From: Oscillibacter sp.
GTDB taxonomy: Bacteria > Bacillota > Clostridia > Oscillospirales > Oscillospiraceae
NCBI GenBank assembly: GCA_022791875.1
Contig: JAAVZX010000077.1
Location: 62,001 to 126,000, forward strand
Length of the DNA stretch: 64,000 bases
Direction of reading: 5' to 3'
Part shown: in pieces, positions 14,035 to 22,471 of the stretch
How the letters are laid out: every line of letters starts with the position of its first letter
How positions within the stretch are numbered: the first letter of the stretch is position 1
Notes under the pieces: generated by a model
What the model saw: the letters and a program-made list of their open reading frames with translations, nothing else
What the model was told of the DNA's origin: nothing
Database searches by the model: none
Program-made: the position numbers and the translations under genes

Positions 14035-15540
14035 TTACACTTCGTTTTCAATCCAGCGCCTGGCCCGCTCCACGGCCCGCCGCCACTGCCTGCAATCCTC
14101 CCTGCAAGCGGCCTCGTCCCGCTGGGGCATGAACACGAACTGGCTCCGCCGCAGGTGTTCCAACTCCTCCAGTTCGCTCCACACGCCCGCCGCCAGGCCC
14201 GCCAGCGCCGCCGCGCCGAAGGCGGTCGTCTCCACCTGGGCGGGGCGGTCCACCGGGATGCGGAGCAAATCCGCCTGGGTCTGCATCAGGATATTGCTCA
14301 CCGAGGCCCCGCCGTCCACACGCAGGACCGTCAGCGGGCAGGTTCGGTTCATCATCTCCACCAGGTCCGCCACCTGGAACGCGATGCAGTCCAGGACGGC
14401 TCGGGCGATATGGGCGCGGGTGCTCCCCCGGGTCAGGCCCACGATGGTCCCGCGGGCGTACATGTCCCAGTACGGGGCACCCAGGCCCGTGAAGGCCGGG
14501 ACCACGAACACGCCCCCCGACGACGGCACACTCTCCGCCAGGCGGTCGCACTCCGGCGCGGAGCCGATGAGTCCCAGCTCGTCCCGCAGCCACTGGATGG
14601 TGCTGCCAGCGTTGAACACGCTGCCCTCCAGGGCATACACAGTTTTTCCGCTCACGGACCAGCCCACCGACGTCACCAGGCCCTCCGGCGGTTCCGCCGC
14701 CGTCCCGCCCACGTTCATCAGGGTGAAGCAGCCGGTGCCGTAGGTATTCTTCGCCTGGCCGGGCGCGAAGCAGGCTTGACCGAACAGGGCCGCGGGCTGG
14801 TCCCCGGCGCTTCCGCAGATGGGGATGCCTGCCAGGGCCTCCAGGCCTGGAATGCCCGCCGCCACGTGCCCGAAGACCTCGCTGTTGGGCCGCGGCTCCG
14901 GCAGGAGGGACCGGGGGACCCGCAGCGCTTTGCAGAGGTCATCGTCCCAGGCCAGGGTGTGGATGTTGAAGAGCATGGTCCGGGAGGCGTTGGAGTAATC
15001 GGTTACGTGGACCTTGCCGCCGGTGAGGTTCCAGATGAGCCAGCTGTCCACGGTGCCCGCGCACAGCTCGCCCCGCTCCGCCCGCGCCCGTGCGCCCGGC
15101 ACGTTGTCCAGGAGCCATTGCAGCTTCGTGCCGGAGAAGTACGCGTCGATCAGGAGGCCCGTTTTCTCCGCCACCGCCGGACCCAGCCCCGCGGCTTTCA
15201 GCCCGTCGCAGATTCCCGCCGTCCGGCGGCACTGCCACACGATTGCGTTGCACACCGGACGCCCCGTGGCCCGCTCCCACAGCAGGGTCGTCTCCCGCTG
15301 GTTCGTGATGCCCAGGGCGGCGATCTGCTTCGGGTCGATGTGGGCCGCGTCCACGGCCTCCGCCAGGGCACGCTTTTCCGTGGCCCAGATTTCCAGCGGG
15401 TCGTGCTCCACCCACCCCGGCTGGGGGTAGATCTGGCGGAACGGGTACTGCACCCGCGCTCCGATCTCACCCGCCTGGTTGAACAGGATGGCGCGGGAAC
15501 TGGTAGTGCCCTGGTCCAGGGCGGCGATGTAGGCGTCCAT
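14035..15540 (-). CDS. glpK: Glycerol kinase
   Basis: This 501-residue FGGY-family kinase phosphorylates glycerol to glycerol 3-phosphate with ATP in the cytoplasm. It shows the N-terminal phosphate-binding motif DQGTTSSRAILFN (residues 9-21). The conserved GLGAPYWDMYARGTIVGLTRG, DGGASVSNILMQTQADLL and TTFGAAALAGLA segments of glycerol kinases follow. Length is typical. No glycerol facilitator or glycerol 3-phosphate dehydrogenase is adjacent, so glycerol 3-phosphate may feed lipid synthesis or a distant catabolic locus. The start ATG 15540 has AGAGGAAG upstream. Confidence 0.95.
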   Translation of the reverse strand: MDAYIAALDQGTTSSRAILFNQAGEIGARVQYPFRQIYPQPGWVEHDPLEIWATEKRALAEAVDAAHIDPKQIAALGITNQRETTLLWERATGRPVCNAIVWQCRRTAGICDGLKAAGLGPAVAEKTGLLIDAYFSGTKLQWLLDNVPGARARAERGELCAGTVDSWLIWNLTGGKVHVTDYSNASRTMLFNIHTLAWDDDLCKALRVPRSLLPEPRPNSEVFGHVAAGIPGLEALAGIPICGSAGDQPAALFGQACFAPGQAKNTYGTGCFTLMNVGGTAAEPPEGLVTSVGWSVSGKTVYALEGSVFNAGSTIQWLRDELGLIGSAPECDRLAESVPSSGGVFVVPAFTGLGAPYWDMYARGTIVGLTRGSTRAHIARAVLDCIAFQVADLVEMMNRTCPLTVLRVDGGASVSNILMQTQADLLRIPVDRPAQVETTAFGAAALAGLAAGVWSELEELEHLRRSQFVFMPQRDEAACREDCRQWRRAVERARRWIENEV

Positions 15541-15604
15541 AGGCGTCTTCCTCTTTCTTTGTCAATTCAAAGCGTATATAAATGCAAAATTTTTACAGTA
15601 TGTA

Positions 15605-16381
15605 TTACACTTTTGGCGTGTTGATACCGATTTCCAGCGTCTTTTCCGCCAGGTATTCCTCCAGGCAGAGCCCGCTGTCCCGCATTTCAAGCGCCGCCTC
15701 GCGCCCCACGTAGCGGTAGTGCCATGGCTCGTAGTAGATGCCGGTGACATCTTTTTTGTCGTCGGGGTAGCGCAGGATGAAGCCGTACTCCCAGCAGTGC
15801 TCCATAAGCCACTTCTGCTCCGCGGTCTTCTCCTGCCGCCGGGTCAGCCCCTGGTAGGACGTGGCCACGATGTCCAGCGCCAGCCCCGTATGGTGCTCGC
15901 TGGTCCCCGGCACGGCCACCCAGTGCGCCGCCTCCACAGCGGCCGTTTCAGACCCGTAGCCAGCGTTCCGCAGTCGCGCGACTTTATTATTGTAGAGCCG
16001 CTTCTGCGTCCCCCGGCTTCGGTAGGCCGAGCAAATCTTAGGAGCCAGCCCTTCCCCACGGCACGCTTCAAGCATGTCCATCAAATCATCGTAAATCCGC
16101 GCGTCCACCGACATCCCGTTCGGCAAAGCCCGCAGTTCCACCTGAAAATTCTCGTCCAGCTCACACCAGGCGTTGACCAGAATCAGTTTCCAAGCCTCCC
16201 CGCTCTCCGCCCCCAGCGCCTCCGGCCCCGCCGGAGCCTTCTCCAAAACCTCCGCCGGCTCAAGTTCCTCCAACTCAAGAAACATCCGCGGATCAGCCTT
16301 TTTCAGCCCCGCCGCCCACACGCCATTCCAAAGCATCAACGGCGCCATCAGCGCCGCCCCCAACCGTTTCCAAGCACCCAC
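15605..16381 (-). CDS. M15-family D-alanyl-D-alanine carboxypeptidase (VanY-like), secreted
   Basis: This protein of about 258 residues trims D-alanine from peptidoglycan stem peptides. The C-terminal half carries the VanY/M15 zinc signature SEHHTGLALD, the upstream AYRSRGTQKRLYNNK segment and the final zinc ligand in EPWHYRYVG. I moved the start from 16468 to GTG 16381 because AAAGGA lies eight bases before it. The resulting N-terminus (Trp-Lys-Arg, then GAALMAPLMLWNGVWAAG) is a signal peptide or membrane anchor. The domain is expected outside the membrane. No vanS/vanR genes are adjacent, so this looks like cell-wall maintenance rather than vancomycin resistance. Confidence 0.88.
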   Translation of the reverse strand: MGAWKRLGAALMAPLMLWNGVWAAGLKKADPRMFLELEELEPAEVLEKAPAGPEALGAESGEAWKLILVNAWCELDENFQVELRALPNGMSVDARIYDDLMDMLEACRGEGLAPKICSAYRSRGTQKRLYNNKVARLRNAGYGSETAAVEAAHWVAVPGTSEHHTGLALDIVATSYQGLTRRQEKTAEQKWLMEHCWEYGFILRYPDDKKDVTGIYYEPWHYRYVGREAALEMRDSGLCLEEYLAEKTLEIGINTPKV

Positions 16382-16498
16382 AATCAAGTTCCTTTCCGCC
16401 CCCAGGGCCCGTACAAATTCACCTACCCATTGTACCGGATTCCCCCCGCAAAAACAAGCCCCCTGCATGAACTGTCACCCTTTTGTAAACTTTACGGT

Positions 16499-16580
16499 GC
16501 CCCGCCCGCGGGGGACGGGGGGCCTCCGGCGGCCAGGGGAAACAGTTTCCCCTGGACCCCGCTAACTGGGCCTTTTTTGT
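16499..16580 (+). repeat. Intergenic hairpin repeat, family A, copy 2 (shortened)
   Basis: The CGGGGGGCCTCCGGCGGCC head is intact. The first hairpin is changed to CCAGGGGAAA-CAG-TTTCCCCTGG, again perfectly paired, and the second hairpin (CCAGGGAGG) is missing. It ends in a T-rich run. Confidence 0.8.
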
Positions 16581-16589
16581 ACTTTCTGC

Positions 16590-16618
16590 TTTCCTTTTAG
16601 TTGTTTCTGTGCTATAAT
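16590..16618 (+). promoter_or_regulatory. Possible promoter of the cellulase gene
   Basis: A consensus TATAAT at 16613-16618 lies about 43 bases before the start codon. The -35 position (TTTCCT) is weak. Confidence 0.5.
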
Positions 16619-16660
16619 ATTACCAATTGTAGCTCTTACCACGAAAGGAGTTGCGCTGCT

Positions 16661-18103
16661 GTGTTACGGAAAATAACTTCTTTTACCATACTTATAGCGC
16701 TTTTGGCCGCTCTGGTTCTTCCCACATCCGCCGCCGTTTCCCTGAAAACGAAAGCGGTGCCCGTTGCCGCGAAAACGGCCAACGTGCCCACCCTGGCCGT
16801 GCCGTCCCTCTGCGGCGCATTGCGGGTAAAAGGGACACACTTGACAGACCAATCCGGCACCCCCGTCCAGCTCCGGGGCGTCAGCACCCACGGGCTGGCC
16901 TGGTATCCCGCCTACGTCAACGAGGACTGCTTTCGCCAGCTCCGCCAGGAGTGGCACGCCAACGCCGTCCGCCTTGCCCTCTACACGGAGGAATACGGCG
17001 GCTACTGCTCCGGCGGCGACCGCGCCGCCCTAAATGCCCTCATCGACAAGGGAATCGCCTGCGCCGCCGCCCAAGACCTATACGTTATCGTCGACTGGCA
17101 CATCCTCTCCGACGGCGACCCCAACCGCCACCTCGACGACGCCAAGCAGTTCTTCTCCGACCTCTCCGCCCGTTACGCCGGCTGCCCCAACATCCTCTAC
17201 GAAATCTGTAACGAGCCCAACGGCGGCGTCACCTGGCCCGCGATCAAGCGCTACGCCGAAGCCGTCATCCCCGCCATCCGCGCCCACGACAAGGATTCCG
17301 TGATTCTCGTCGGCACTCCCAACTGGTCCCAGTTCGTCGATCAAGCCGCCGCGGACCCCATCACAGGCTATGATAATATTATGTATACCCTCCACTTCTA
17401 CGCCGCCACCCACACCGACGCCCTCCGCAATACCATGACCGCCGCCCTCGCCAAGGGACTCCCCATGTTCGTCTCCGAGTTCGGCATCTGTGACGCCAGT
17501 GGCAGCGGCGCGATCAACGAGCCCCAGGCCAACGCCTGGATCAACCTCCTGGACCGCAATCAGATCAGCTATATCGCCTGGAACCTCTCCAACAAGGCGG
17601 AAACCTCCGCCCTCATCCGCAGCGACTGCCAAAAGACCTCCAATTTCAAGCCAGAGGACCTAAGCGTCTCCGGCCAATGGCTTCGTAAGACCCTCACCCG
17701 CCGCCCCGAGCAAATACCCACTGTAATTCCCGGCACCGTCCCCGCCCCTGTACCCGCACCCACGCCGCCCCCCGCACCGTCAACCTCAGCAGCCCCCGCC
17801 CACAGTGCCTCCACGGTCTCCCTGCAAAACCAATGGCCCTCCAACGGCGGGACCTGCTATCAATACGCCCTCACCGTCCACAACCCCGCCGCGGCCCCAT
17901 ACAGCAGCTGGGAAGTCACCGTGACGTTCAGCACCCCCGTCACCCTCCAGGACAGCTGGAACGGCAATTACACCGTCTCCGGCAATACGCTTCGTATAAC
18001 TTCCAAGGATTATAACGGCGCGATCTCCGCAGGCGGGACCCTGGAGGGCGTGGGCTTCATCGTGAAGGGCGGCGCGGGGCTGAAAGTCGTGAGCTGCACC
18101 TAA
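16661..18103 (+). CDS. Secreted GH5-family endoglucanase with C-terminal carbohydrate-binding domain
   Basis: This 480-residue secreted cellulase starts at GTG 16661, with AAAGGAG ten bases upstream. A signal peptide (RKITSFTILIALLAALVLPTSA) comes first. A glycoside hydrolase family 5 barrel spans about residues 45-350, with the acid/base Glu in NILYEICNEPNGG and the nucleophile Glu in MFVSEFGICD. A Pro/Ala-rich linker (PAPVPAPTPPPAPSTSAAPA) joins it to a C-terminal domain of about 95 residues, NQWPSNGGTCYQYALTVHN, resembling a CBM2-like cellulose binder. It would hydrolyse beta-1,4-glucan outside the cell. No dockerin or SLH domain is present. It stands alone, with no other polysaccharide genes nearby. 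Confidence 0.93.
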   Translation: MLRKITSFTILIALLAALVLPTSAAVSLKTKAVPVAAKTANVPTLAVPSLCGALRVKGTHLTDQSGTPVQLRGVSTHGLAWYPAYVNEDCFRQLRQEWHANAVRLALYTEEYGGYCSGGDRAALNALIDKGIACAAAQDLYVIVDWHILSDGDPNRHLDDAKQFFSDLSARYAGCPNILYEICNEPNGGVTWPAIKRYAEAVIPAIRAHDKDSVILVGTPNWSQFVDQAAADPITGYDNIMYTLHFYAATHTDALRNTMTAALAKGLPMFVSEFGICDASGSGAINEPQANAWINLLDRNQISYIAWNLSNKAETSALIRSDCQKTSNFKPEDLSVSGQWLRKTLTRRPEQIPTVIPGTVPAPVPAPTPPPAPSTSAAPAHSASTVSLQNQWPSNGGTCYQYALTVHNPAAAPYSSWEVTVTFSTPVTLQDSWNGNYTVSGNTLRITSKDYNGAISAGGTLEGVGFIVKGGAGLKVVSCT

Positions 18104-18130
18104 AAAGAGGCAGAAAAACGGCGGAAGCGC

Positions 18131-18158
18131 TTGCCATTTTCCAATACTTTGATATAAT
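18131..18158 (+). promoter_or_regulatory. Sigma-A-type promoter of the HExxH protein gene
   Basis: TTGCCA and TATAAT are separated by 16 bases, about 33 bases upstream of the start codon. Confidence 0.8.
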
Positions 18159-18191
18159 AGAGGTATCAGAGCACAGAACGAGGTGATTGTT

Positions 18192-18995
18192 ATGATCAAC
18201 GGAATCTCCGGCATCAGTCTGTACACCCGGTCCCCGTATTACAGCGTAGGGGCGGTCCAGCGGGCTGGCGGAGCACAGAGGACGGCCCCGGTGGAGAAGA
18301 CGGCCCCCGTTCAGGCCCCCACGCCCGCCCAGTATGCCGACGCGGCCCAGAAGACCGGCGGGGCGCAGAAAGCGGGCGGCGTATGGACAGCCCAGCGGAC
18401 GCCCTCTCCGGAAACCCCGGTCCAGCCCGTAACCCCGGTAAAGGCGCTGAACGGCGGCGAGCAGAGCACCGCAAAGCTGGGCCTCCCGGTCCAACTGGGC
18501 GCGGACCCGGCGGAAATGGCGGTACGGATGCGCATTCAGTACGTAGACCCGGAGGATTTGAAGCCTCAGCAGGTGATGAACCAGGAAGAGGAAGTCCCGC
18601 CGGAGGAGCAGCTTGGCGCGGAGGGCGCCCAGGCGGCTCTGGAGGAGGGCGAATGCCAGACCTGCAAGGAGCGCAAGTACCAGGACGAGTCTGACGACAT
18701 GGGCGTCTCCTACCAGACCCCCACAAACATTGCCCCCGATCAGGCGGCGTCCGCGGTCCGCGGCCATGAAATGGAGCACGTCTACCGCGAGCAGGCGAAA
18801 GCCGAGCGTGAAGACCGCAAGGTGATCAGCCAAAGCGTCACCATCCACACAGCGATCTGCCCCGAATGCGGCAAAGCCTACGTCTCCGGCGGCACCACCC
18901 GCACCACCACCGCCGCCAAGCAAGACACCGTCCAAGCCGCCCAGCAAGCCCAACAAGAGCAATCCCGCCGCACCCCCTTCTCCGCAGTAGCCTAA
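18192..18995 (+). CDS. Conserved protein with HExxH motif (putative metallopeptidase-like)
   Basis: This 267-residue protein has a low-complexity Ala/Gln/Pro-rich N-terminus (residues 20-90) and a conserved core. The core contains C155-x-x-C158, then RKYQDESDDMGVSYQTPTNI, a zinc-protease-like HEMEH at 192-196, and a second knuckle C223-PE-C226. The motif resembles the SprA-related putative metallopeptidase family, but catalytic activity is not shown. No signal peptide is seen. ATG 18192, behind GAGGTGA, was chosen over GTG 18183. It is monocistronic, with its own promoter and terminator. The two CxxC pairs could bind a second metal. Confidence 0.72.
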   Translation: MINGISGISLYTRSPYYSVGAVQRAGGAQRTAPVEKTAPVQAPTPAQYADAAQKTGGAQKAGGVWTAQRTPSPETPVQPVTPVKALNGGEQSTAKLGLPVQLGADPAEMAVRMRIQYVDPEDLKPQQVMNQEEEVPPEEQLGAEGAQAALEEGECQTCKERKYQDESDDMGVSYQTPTNIAPDQAASAVRGHEMEHVYREQAKAEREDRKVISQSVTIHTAICPECGKAYVSGGTTRTTTAAKQDTVQAAQQAQQEQSRRTPFSAVA

Positions 18996-19003
18996 AAACG
19001 AAA

Positions 19004-19036
19004 ATCCCCCAGACCACCAGGTCCGGGGGTTTTTTC
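19004..19036 (+). terminator. Rho-independent terminator
   Basis: CCCCCAGACC-ACCA-GGTCCGGGGG, with one mismatch, is followed by TTTTTT and preceded by an A-run. It follows the HExxH gene. Confidence 0.88.
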
Positions 19037-19068
19037 ATAAACACGCAAAGCACCCAAACAAAGCCCGA

Positions 19069-19162
19069 TCTGCCAGGGTCCAGGGAGGCGCCTGCCTCCC
19101 TGGTGGGAGGCCAGAGGGCAAAGCCCTCTGGCCGCCGGAGGCCCCCCGTCCCCCCGCGGGGA
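19069..19162 (-). repeat. Intergenic hairpin repeat, family A, copy 3
   Basis: This full reverse-orientation copy lies between convergent genes. The hairpins are CCAGAGGGC-AAA-GCCCTCTGG (bases changed on both sides relative to copy 1) and CCAGGGAGGC with its complement. It ends with the CGCCGGAGGCCCCCCG head. Confidence 0.85.
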
Positions 19163-19180
19163 CAGCACGCACTCACAAAC

Positions 19181-20842
19181 TCAGACCGCGCCTCCGTTTT
19201 TCAGCCGGAACTTCCGCGTCTGGTCGCGCAGGATCTGCACCTGTTCAAAGAGTTCCGCGCTGACGGCGGCGGATTCTTCGCTGCTGGCGGAGTTGGTCTG
19301 GACGACGGCGGAGATCTGGCCGATGCCCTCCGTTACCTGGGCGATGGATTCCGCTTCGCCCTGGATGGCCTGGGTGATGACGCCGATGGCGTCGTTGGAC
19401 TGCATGACGAGTTCCAGGGTCTTTTTCAAGGACTCGGAAACCTCATCCACGATGTGGCTTCCGTGTTCCGTGGCCTGGACGGAGTTGTCGATGAGCTCCT
19501 TGGTGGCCTTGGCGGCCTCGTCGGAGCGGACGGAAAGGCTGCGCACCTCGTCGGCAACGACGGCGAAGCCCTTGCCGGCCGTGCCGGCCCGCGCGGCTTC
19601 CACCGCGGCGTTCAGGGCCAGGATGTTCGTCTGGAAAGCGATGTCCTCAATGGTGGCGATGATCTTGCTGATCTGCTGGGACGCCTTGGTGATGTTGGTC
19701 ATGGCGACTACCATCTCGCCCATCTGCTGGCTGCTGAGAGTCACCTGCTCGCCGGTGAGGCGGGCATTTTCTCTGGCCATGTTGGCGGAGGCCACATTGC
19801 TGGAAGCGCTCTTGGAGAGATCGTCCAGAGTGGCGTACAGCTCCTGGACGGCGCTGGCCTGCTCCGTGGCGCCCTGGGCCAGGGCCTGGGCCCCGCTGGA
19901 GAGCTGCTCCGCGTGGCCGGAAACGCTGTGCTCCGCCTGGTTGATGTGCCCGAAGGCTCTGGAAATATTGGATGTAAAAGAGGCGATGGACTCCTGGATG
20001 GACCGGAAGTCCCCGATGAACTCCACCGAGGTCCCCACGTCGAAGTTGCCGCCGGACAGCTCGCTCATAATCCGGTTGATATCCTCCACGTAGAGCGAGA
20101 TCTGGTGCATGGAGCCCTCCAGGGTCCTGGCCAGATCCCCCAGCTCGTTGTTGGCGCTGTACTCCAGATTCAGATCCAGTTTGCCCTCATGAATGGGCTT
20201 CGTCTTCTCCGTAATTTTGATGATGGGCTTAATCACGTGCCGCATGACGTACAGCACCAGGCTCACCAGGCAGATCAGCGCCAGGCCCAGACCGATGATG
20301 GACGTGGCGTGCATGATCACGATGGTTCTGGCCATCTTGGCCCGGCTGGCCTCGTTCACCTGCGTGCTCAGCTCAATCACCCGGTCCAGCTTCCCCACCA
20401 GGGTGCTGAGATTGGCCTGGATCGTCTGCTGGTAATAGTCCTGCGCCCGGGCTGGACTGCCGGACAGCATAGCCAGCACACTGCTGGCAGACTCGTGCAG
20501 CTCCCTGTGAAGGGGCTCCATCTCGTTCCGCAGGGCCAGGATTTCCGGATCGGTGGTCCCCGCCTCGCCGTAGAGCCACTGGCCCAGGACGCAGGTGGTG
20601 GGGTCCATGCTGCCAGTAAATTCCGTGCCCGCGTACAGGGCGTTGCTGAGGTTGGCGGACCAGCGGTAATGCGCCGCCTCCGCAGTCTGCGCCCGGTTCA
20701 GCACGGCGTTCGCCTGCACGCTGTTCCTCTGCGACCCCTCAATGCTCAAAATGTTCACCGTCATCACGATACTGAACAAAAGCACCGACGCCAACGCCAA
20801 AATCACCCGTATTCCAACCATTTTCTTAATGCTGCTGCGCAT
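19181..20842 (-). CDS. Methyl-accepting chemotaxis protein
   Basis: This 553-residue chemoreceptor sits in the membrane and signals to CheA/CheW. It has an N-terminal transmembrane segment ([22 protein letters not shown]), an external helical sensor domain of about 150 residues, and a second transmembrane segment near 180-205. A HAMP linker follows, then a long cytoplasmic coiled coil. The highly conserved tip is [20 protein letters not shown] followed by [15 protein letters not shown]. The sensor resembles a four-helix-bundle type, and its ligand is unknown. The gene is separated by 30 kb from the che operon but belongs to the same motility system. Its promoter looks like sigma-A rather than sigma-28. 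Confidence 0.95.
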   Translation of the reverse strand: MRSSIKKMVGIRVILALASVLLFSIVMTVNILSIEGSQRNSVQANAVLNRAQTAEAAHYRWSANLSNALYAGTEFTGSMDPTTCVLGQWLYGEAGTTDPEILALRNEMEPLHRELHESASSVLAMLSGSPARAQDYYQQTIQANLSTLVGKLDRVIELSTQVNEASRAKMARTIVIMHATSIIGLGLALICLVSLVLYVMRHVIKPIIKITEKTKPIHEGKLDLNLEYSANNELGDLARTLEGSMHQISLYVEDINRIMSELSGGNFDVGTSVEFIGDFRSIQESIASFTSNISRAFGHINQAEHSVSGHAEQLSSGAQALAQGATEQASAVQELYATLDDLSKSASSNVASANMARENARLTGEQVTLSSQQMGEMVVAMTNITKASQQISKIIATIEDIAFQTNILALNAAVEAARAGTAGKGFAVVADEVRSLSVRSDEAAKATKELIDNSVQATEHGSHIVDEVSESLKKTLELVMQSNDAIGVITQAIQGEAESIAQVTEGIGQISAVVQTNSASSEESAAVSAELFEQVQILRDQTRKFRLKNGGAV

Positions 20843-20893
20843 AGCACCACTCCCTCTCTTCTCTTATCATGTATATGCTGGCTCATCCTTATA

Positions 20894-20923
20894 AGTATAC
20901 CATATCCCTCCAGCAAATTGCAA
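20894..20923 (-). promoter_or_regulatory. Sigma-A-type promoter of the chemoreceptor gene
   Basis: On the minus strand TTGCAA and TATACT are separated by 18 bases, about 50 bases upstream of the start. No GCCGATAA-like sigma-28 box is present here. Confidence 0.65.
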
Positions 20924-20942
20924 TCCCCAGTTTTCTCCACAG

Positions 20943-21066
20943 TGCCTGCCATACGAGGGACGGGGGACGGGGGGCCTCCGGCGGCCAGAGGGCTTTGCCC
21001 TCTGGACTCCCACCAGGGAGGCGTGCGCCTCCCTGGACCCTGGCAGATCAGTCCTTTTTTGGGGGA
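20943..21066 (+). repeat. Intergenic hairpin repeat, family A, copy 4
   Basis: This full copy has the head CGGGGGGCCTCCGGCGGCC, the hairpin CCAGAGGGC-TTT-GCCCTCTGG, the second hairpin CCAGGGAGGC / GCCTCCCTGG, and the tail CCTGGCAGATCAGTCC before a T-run. It sits between the upstream end of the chemoreceptor gene and the 3' end of cinA. Confidence 0.85.
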
Positions 21067-21108
21067 TTCTGCGGGGTGGTGGGATTGTAGGTTTTTTTCT
21101 GCTCTGTG

Positions 21109-22365
21109 CTAATTGATGGGGAGGTTTGATAGGTAGCGGCGGATAACGTCGTAGGCGTGGTTTGTGGCCAGGTTCTGGATGCGGTCGCGGCGGCGCTTGC
21201 CCAGATTCAGACTGCGGCAGTGGGTGCCCTCCGGGGTCGAGAGGCCGATGTATACGATGCCTACGGGGGTGCCGCGTTCGTCGGGGTCGGGGCCTGCTGC
21301 GCCTGTGACCGATACCGCTATGTCTGCGCCGGTGATGCGGCGGGCGCCGTCGGCCATGGCGCGGGCTGTCTCCTCGGAGACCGCTCCGTGCTGGTCCAGA
21401 ATTTCCTGCGGGACGCCCAGAACCGCGTTTTTTACGCTGGTCCAGTAGCTTACCACGCCGCCGCGGTACACCTGGGACGCGCCCGGCAGGGCCGTGATGC
21501 GCTCCGCAATCTGGCCGCCGGTACAGCTCTCCGCGGTGGCAAAGGTCAGCTTCTTTTCCTTTAGCATGTTCAAACAAGCCTCCGGGAGGCCGGATACGTC
21601 CATGCCGTACACAATCGGGCCCAAAAGGGCCTTGACCTCCGCCACGACCGGGGCCAGCATGGCCTCCGCCGCCGCCTGGGTGGCGGCTTTCGCCGTGGCA
21701 CGCAGGCGGACCTCGCTGGGCTTGGCGTAGGTCGCCAGGGTGGGGTTCGTCATTTTCTCCATCTGATCCCGCAGAAGGGCCTCCACGCTGCTCTCCCCCA
21801 TACCGAAGGTCATGATGTCGTGGGAGAGAATCACCTCCTGGGACAGCCTGCGCAGATAAGGCTCCACATGGCGGCGGAGCATGGTGGTCATCTCGTGGGG
21901 CGGTCCGGGGAGCATCAGCACGTGGACCCCGCCGCTCTCAAAGGCGCAGCCGGGGGCGGTGCCCACGGGGTTGTCGAAAATCTCGCAGTCCTCGGGAAAC
22001 TCCGCCTGCTGGGCGTTGCTCTCCGGCATGGGCACGTGGAGGGCGGAGGCGTAGTAGCGCCGGATGTCCTCCAGGATGTCCGGGTGGAAGACCAGCTTTT
22101 TGCCGAAGGCGGCGCTGATGGTCTGCTTGGTGAGGTCGTCGTAGGTGGGGCCCAGGCCCCCGGTGGTGATGATGATGTCCGCCCGGCGGCGGGCAATGTC
22201 CAGGGCTTCCCGCAGGCGCTCCGGGTTGTCGCCCACGACGGTGTGCCAGAAGACGTTGACCCCCAGGCTGGAGAGGCTTTGTGAGATCGCCTGGGCGTTG
22301 GTGTTCGCGATGTTGCCCAGGAGCAGCTCGGTTCCGACGGCAATGATTTCGGCGGTGTGGGACAC
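21109..22365 (-). CDS. cinA: CinA competence/damage-inducible protein (nicotinamide-nucleotide amidase)
   Basis: This 418-residue two-domain protein carries an N-terminal MoaB/MogA-like domain (EIIAVGTELLLGNIANTN, then IITTGGLGPTYDDLTK). In the family this acts as an ADP-ribose/pyridine-nucleotide pyrophosphatase. The C-terminal CinA domain (TFATAESCTGGQIAERIT, AVSVTGAAGPDPDERGTPVGIVYIGL) deamidates nicotinamide mononucleotide. The start was moved from 22389 to GTG 22365, which has AAGGGGAG just upstream. Length and motifs are normal. In the family it contributes to pyridine nucleotide recycling and, in some bacteria, competence. Confidence 0.95.
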   Translation of the reverse strand: MSHTAEIIAVGTELLLGNIANTNAQAISQSLSSLGVNVFWHTVVGDNPERLREALDIARRRADIIITTGGLGPTYDDLTKQTISAAFGKKLVFHPDILEDIRRYYASALHVPMPESNAQQAEFPEDCEIFDNPVGTAPGCAFESGGVHVLMLPGPPHEMTTMLRRHVEPYLRRLSQEVILSHDIMTFGMGESSVEALLRDQMEKMTNPTLATYAKPSEVRLRATAKAATQAAAEAMLAPVVAEVKALLGPIVYGMDVSGLPEACLNMLKEKKLTFATAESCTGGQIAERITALPGASQVYRGGVVSYWTSVKNAVLGVPQEILDQHGAVSEETARAMADGARRITGADIAVSVTGAAGPDPDERGTPVGIVYIGLSTPEGTHCRSLNLGKRRRDRIQNLATNHAYDVIRRYLSNLPIN

Positions 22366-22434
22366 GGAAATCTCCCCTTTTTCTATCAATTTTCAGGTGT
22401 ATGGAAGCTGTGTGGAACGGCACAGTGCGGCGCT

Positions 22435-22461
22435 GGGCGGACACGCAGGTCCGCCCCTACA
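22435..22461 (-). repeat. Intergenic hairpin repeat, family C, copy 6
   Basis: This reverse-orientation copy reads GGGCGGACACGCAGGTCCGC and ends CCCTAC, forming a GGGCGGAC / GTCCGCCC stem. It lies in the short gap between thiI and cinA, which are both on the minus strand. Confidence 0.72.
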
Positions 22462-22471
22462 GGGTCGTCGC

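Noticed and set aside
15605-16381. Vancomycin-resistance gene call for the VanY-like enzyme
   Set aside because: No vanS/vanR/vanH/vanA genes are adjacent, and M15 carboxypeptidases are common cell-wall enzymes.
18866-21112. 748-residue plus-strand ORF
   Set aside because: Antisense shadow of the chemoreceptor gene that also runs through two repeats.
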